A stretch of DNA of 17,062 nucleotides from Baffinella frigidus (Eukaryota > Cryptophyceae > Cryptomonadales > Baffinellaceae). The stretch spans positions 156,048-173,109 of the forward strand of contig MU646572.1 in the NCBI GenBank assembly GCA_026770585.1, given 5' to 3'. Both the position numbers and the translations under genes were made by a program. Positions 14,637 to 17,062 of the stretch are shown one piece after another. Numbering within the stretch: the stretch's first letter is position 1; every line of letters starts with the position of its first letter. The notes under the pieces are model-generated. The model had not been told where the DNA came from and did not search any database. It worked only from the letters and a program-made list of their open reading frames with translations.

Positions 14637-14720
14637 TTTGAGGTTCTTGAGAAAACGCCCGCCTACCCTTTCTTATTTATTAAGAAAGCCAGTGGAGACG
14701 CCCGCCTTCTCGTTCTTAAT

Positions 14721-14927
14721 TATTGTCGAAATGGGCTCCGCGCGGAAAAAATCGAGGTCAGGCCAGCAATATTTTCCCATTTTTTGCCTGTTTGTGTCAT
14801 CTTATGGGTGGGAGATGCTATTTTGAGATAAAAACCATGCCTAAGATAGCATAAAAGTCCATTTTTTGGAAAATTTCCTGATTTCTTGACCTGACCTCGA
14901 TTCCGCGCGAAAACAATTTCGACAATA
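14721..14927. mobile_element. TA-flanked foldback, TATTGTCGAAAT ends
   Basis: 207 bp. The ends TATTGTCGAAAT and ATTTCGACAATA are perfect. The arms resume with CGCGCGG, AATCGAGGTCAGG and TATTTTCC/AAATTTTCC after short indels. TA on both sides. Plus-strand open frames that start upstream and run through the left arm are not recognisable proteins. Confidence 0.85.
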
Positions 14928-14989
14928 CAGAGGGGAATCTCATAGGAAAACTGTTTTGATTTAAAACATTGAATTTCAATGAAACTTAC

Positions 14990-15157
14990 TAGAGCGCTTG
15001 CGGGGAAAACTTGGCCGGTTTCAAAGAGAAATGTTTTCAGAAATTCAGAGCTTTTGTACCAGGACGTGACATGAAACCGGTCTATCTAAACGATTATGGT
15101 ACAAAATCTGAAAACATTGCTCGTTGAGATCGGCCAAGTTTTCCCGCAAGCGCTCTA
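14990..15157. mobile_element. TA-flanked foldback, TAGAGCGCTTGCGG ends
   Basis: 168 bp. The arms TAGAGCGCTTGCGGGGAAAA then CTTGGCC pair across the element with a single-base gap. Inner arms (AATGTTTTCAG and TTTTGTACCA) also pair. The loop carries TTTGTACCAGGA (15053-15064) and TCTATCTAAACGATTA (15081 onward). Confidence 0.9.
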
Positions 15158-15282
15158 CACGTTTTTTTAAATACTACTGATAAAGATCTTTCTGTGTGGT
15201 AGATTTCGTTGCCGAAATATTTTGAAATTAAATCAGTTTTTCTATGAAATCCAGCCGAGGGTTTAGTGGTTAGGGGTAAGGG

Positions 15283-15353
15283 GCTCACCGCGAGATTGAA
15301 CAATGCGAGAGGGGTCACGTGGGCCACCTCGGCTGTCCCGTGCGCTTTCGCTG
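15283..15353 (+). repeat. 71-bp direct repeat, copy 1
   Basis: It starts GCTCACCGCGAGATTGAA, has a GTCACGT-GGCCACCTCGGC core and ends GCGCTTTCGCTG. Copy 2, also 71 bp, lies at 15825-15895. The pair brackets three foldbacks. Function unknown; no promoter or RNA gene recognised in it. Confidence 0.85.
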
Positions 15354-15354
15354 G

Positions 15355-15505
15355 TAGAGCGCTGTGCAGAGAAGTCGAGAAATTGGAGCCATTTTGTCAA
15401 CTTTCGAGAAATTTAGTACCATGAATTTCTCAAAAGTGGACGAAATGGCTCCAATTTCCCCATTTTCCCATTATTCGGTGGCCAACTTCTCTGCACAGCG
15501 CTCTA
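15355..15505. mobile_element. TA-flanked foldback, TAGAGCGCTGTGCAG ends
   Basis: 151 bp. The outer 22 bp including TA (TAGAGCGCTGTGCAGAGAAG then T) are perfectly inverted and further flanked by TGG/CCA. The inner arms GAAATTGGAGCCATTT and ACTTT-GAGAAATT pair around TTTAGTACCATGA (15412-15424). Same TAGAGC terminus as 1773 and 14990. Confidence 0.9.
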
Positions 15506-15516
15506 CCACTAGCCTC

Positions 15517-15634
15517 CTGAAGTGGACCATATCGACATTGTAGCATTCGCCATTTCCTTCGAGGGGCCAGTCGAAAACAACTGGCTGCCCGAAGGAAATG
15601 GCTCAACTTGCATCATCGATGTGATCCACTTCGG
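15517..15634. repeat. Foldback, CTGAAGTGGACC arms
   Basis: Inverted arms of about 50 bp at high but imperfect identity: CTGAAGTGGA-CATATCGA and GCCATTTCCTTCG on the left, CGAAGGAAATGGC and TCGATGTGATCCACTTCGG on the right. The loop is short. The frame through it (15522-15728) is a hairpin translation. Confidence 0.8.
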
Positions 15635-15669
15635 GGGGCTGGTGGTAGGGGCTCTCGTTACGCAAGCGT

Positions 15670-15809
15670 CCAGCCCTGGATGGCTTTTCTGGGCCCTCAA
15701 GCGGATCAAATCCCCCTTTGGGGCCTGAAATCTTTCAAAGTCTGAAAAGCGGGTGAACGTAGAAGGGATGTGATCCGCTTCAGGTCCCCAAAAAGCCCCC
15801 CAGGGCTGG
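15670..15809. repeat. Foldback, CCAGCCCTGG arms
   Basis: About 40-bp imperfect arms: CCAGCCCTGGATGGCTTTTC and AAGCGGATCA on the left, TGATCCGCTT and AAAAAGCCCCCCAGGGCTGG on the right. GTGATCC-CTTC words are shared with the preceding foldback (GTGATCCACTTC against GTGATCCGCTTC), so the two may be related. Confidence 0.8.
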
Positions 15810-15824
15810 AAGGTTCCGAAACTA

Positions 15825-15895
15825 GCTCACCGCGAGATTGAAGAGGGTAATCGGAGTCACGTCGGCCACCTCGGCTGTGCCTTGCGCTTTCGCTG
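15825..15895 (+). repeat. 71-bp direct repeat, copy 2
   Basis: It has the same length and the same start and end words as 15283-15353, with about a dozen base differences concentrated in the middle. It is followed by telomere-like DNA instead of a foldback. Confidence 0.85.
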
Positions 15896-15906
15896 TTTGT
15901 AATTCC

Positions 15907-16130
15907 TAGGGTGGGGGTTGAGGGTTTAGGGGTTTGGGTTTGGGTTTTGGGGTTCGGGGTTTGGGGTTTGGGGTTTGGGGTTTGGAGTTTGGAGTTTGGG
16001 GTTTGGGGGAGAATTAGGGTGTGGGGTACAGGGGTTAAGGTATGGGGTATGGGGTTTAGGGTTTAGGGCTTAGGGTTTAGGGTTTAAGGTTTAGGGTTTA
16101 GGGTTCAGGGTTTAGGGTTTGGGAGAGAGT
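15907..16130 (+). repeat. Telomere-like tract (TTTGGGG then TTTAGGG)
   Basis: G-rich heptamers: a TTTGGGG patch (about 15955-16008), degenerate GTATGGG units, then TTTAGGG and TTCAGGG (about 16050-16120). Confidence 0.88.
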
Positions 16131-16167
16131 TGGGGAGGTGCCTCAAGACGGGTGCAAATAAAGAAAT

Positions 16168-16396
16168 TTCGGGTTTCGGGGTTTGGATTTCGGGTTTCGG
16201 GGTTTGGATTTCGGGTTTCAGGGTTTGGATTTCGGGTTTCGGGGTTTGGATTTCGGGTTTCGGGGTTTCGAGTATGGCGTTTCGGGTTTCGGGTTTCGGG
16301 GTTACGAGTATGGCGTTTCAGGTTTCGGGTTTCGGGTTTCGGGTTTCGGGTTTCGATTTCGGGTTTCGGGTTTCGGGTTTCGGGTTTCGGGTTTCG
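16168..16396 (+). repeat. TTTCGGG minisatellite with 21-bp higher-order period
   Basis: Four units of three heptamers (TTTCGGG, TTTCGGG, GTTTGGA-type) are followed by two GAGTATGGCG-containing variants and a run of TTTCGGG. It is bracketed by related words GAGGTGCCTCAAGACGGGTG (16136) and GAGTGCCTGCAGGCGGGTGC (16407). All three forward frames stay open because the period is divisible by three. Confidence 0.9.
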
Positions 16397-16455
16397 GGTT
16401 GAGGGAGAGTGCCTGCAGGCGGGTGCGAAGAGCGTAGTTGACCCATAGGAGAAAC

Positions 16456-16564
16456 CTGTTTTAGGGTTTAGGGTTTAAGTTTAAGGTTTGGGGTTTGGAG
16501 TTTGGGGTGTGGGGTTTGGGGTTTGGGGGTTGTGTTTGGTGTTTGGGGTCTGGGGTTTGGGGTT
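16456..16564 (+). repeat. Telomere-like tract (TTTAGGG/TTTGGGG/GTGTTTGG)
   Basis: A short, degenerate, G-rich heptamer tract ending directly at the foldback that begins CCGCGCCAGGGCA. Confidence 0.85.
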
Positions 16565-16788
16565 CCGCGCCAGGGCAGAAGTGGCTTTTTCATACACACT
16601 CGTTCGCGCTAAAAGTGTTTAGATGGCTTATCGTGGTACAGATTTTTTTTAAATCCGGACGTGTTCCGCATGGCAAGAGCTCCAATTCCCATCACTTTTG
16701 GCGTGTTTCCCGGGTAGAATCAACTTTACTCGAACGAATCATCATTTTACTACACGGTCTTGAAAATTGAACTTGTGCCCTGGCGCGG
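16565..16788. mobile_element. 224-bp foldback, CCGCGCCAGGGCA ends
   Basis: The ends CCGCGCCAGGGCA and TGCCCTGGCGCGG (one internal mismatch further in) close an element embedded in telomere-like DNA. Inner arms pair weakly (GCGCTAAAAGTG with CACTTTTGGCG; ACTCGTTCG with CGAACGA). The minus strand contains CCATCTAAACA and ATCTGTACCACGAT, versions of the shared loop motif. ACTTTTGGCGTGTTTCC (16694-16710) is the exact inverse of a segment in the 13381 element. Confidence 0.8.
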
Positions 16789-17062
16789 GGTGTTTGATGT
16801 CTGGGGTTTGTGTCTGGGGTTTAGGGTTCGGGGTTCGGGGTTTGGGGTTTGTGTTTGGGGTTTGGGGTTTAGGGTTTAGGGTTTGGGGTTTGGGGTTCGA
16901 GTTTGAGGGTTTAGGATTTGGGGTTTAGGGTTTAGGGTTGAGAGTTCAGGGTTTGGGTTTGGGGGTTTGGGGTTTAGGGTGTGGGGTTTAGGGTGTGGGG
17001 TTTAGGGTGTGGGGTTTAGGGTGTGGGGTTTAGGGTGTGGGGTTTAGGGTGTGGGGTTTAGG
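16789..17062 (+). repeat. Terminal telomere-like tract with 14-bp array
   Basis: Degenerate TTTAGGG/TTTGGGG heptamers lead into about seven near-perfect GTTTAGGGTGTGGG units (about 16968-17062) that run off the end of the window. The G-rich orientation is that of a right chromosome end. The 14-bp unit is two fused heptamers. Confidence 0.92.

Noticed and set aside
14523-14831. 102-residue plus-strand frame
   Set aside because: It runs through TATTGTCGAAAT repeats and the left arm of a foldback, with no resemblance to a known protein.
15351-15372. tRNA-like TGGTAGAGCGC
   Set aside because: The words resemble a tRNA D-arm, but no cloverleaf, anticodon arm or T-loop follows; the sequence is the end of a foldback and occurs inverted at the other end.

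Overview
The window is eukaryotic subtelomeric DNA from an organism with Arabidopsis-type TTTAGGG telomeres. That repeat occurs in green plants and algae and in several other protist lineages, including dinoflagellates and apicomplexans. The high GC content of the single gene, the long C/G runs and the many tiny inverted-repeat elements suggest a unicellular alga or other protist rather than a land plant, but the lineage cannot be fixed from this sequence. No rRNA, tRNA, CRISPR array or bacterial-type operon was seen.

Layout. Positions 1-180 are degenerate CCCTAAA repeats in the orientation expected at a left chromosome end. Positions 181-2340 mix short C-rich telomere-like tracts with repeated subtelomeric blocks and two TA-flanked foldback elements. 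Positions 2340-3620 are G-rich telomere-like DNA punctuated by seven copies of a short non-telomeric motif, with several palindromes. Positions 3625-3860 switch back to C-rich telomere repeat. Positions 3884-4790 hold a degenerate tandem array (4 units) and a perfect 24-bp x4 array. Positions 5467-6657 on the minus strand are the only convincing gene: a 396-residue protein with a SAM-like domain, a low-complexity Ala/Gly/Lys/Pro linker and a C-terminal ubiquitin-like domain. A TATA box lies just upstream. Positions 7100-11330 are a mosaic of dispersed repeats and MITE-like elements around a 450-bp TTTAGGG tract. Positions 11638-12287 are two tandem copies of a 325-bp higher-order repeat. From 12300 to the end, G-rich heptamer tracts alternate with a GC-rich repeat and a series of larger foldbacks. 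The window ends in a 14-bp telomere-like array in the orientation expected of a right chromosome end.

The main theme is a dense collection of non-autonomous inverted-repeat elements (about 17-20, each roughly 100-225 bp). Most have a TA dinucleotide at both ends, as expected of Tc1/mariner-type insertion. At least four families with different terminal repeats share CCTAGG-rich cores. Another set of foldbacks shares an internal motif resembling CATCTAAACG...TTTGTACCAGGA. No transposase is encoded here, so they must be mobilised, if at all, from elsewhere. Nearly all other long open frames are translations of heptamer repeats, hairpins or the antisense of the gene.
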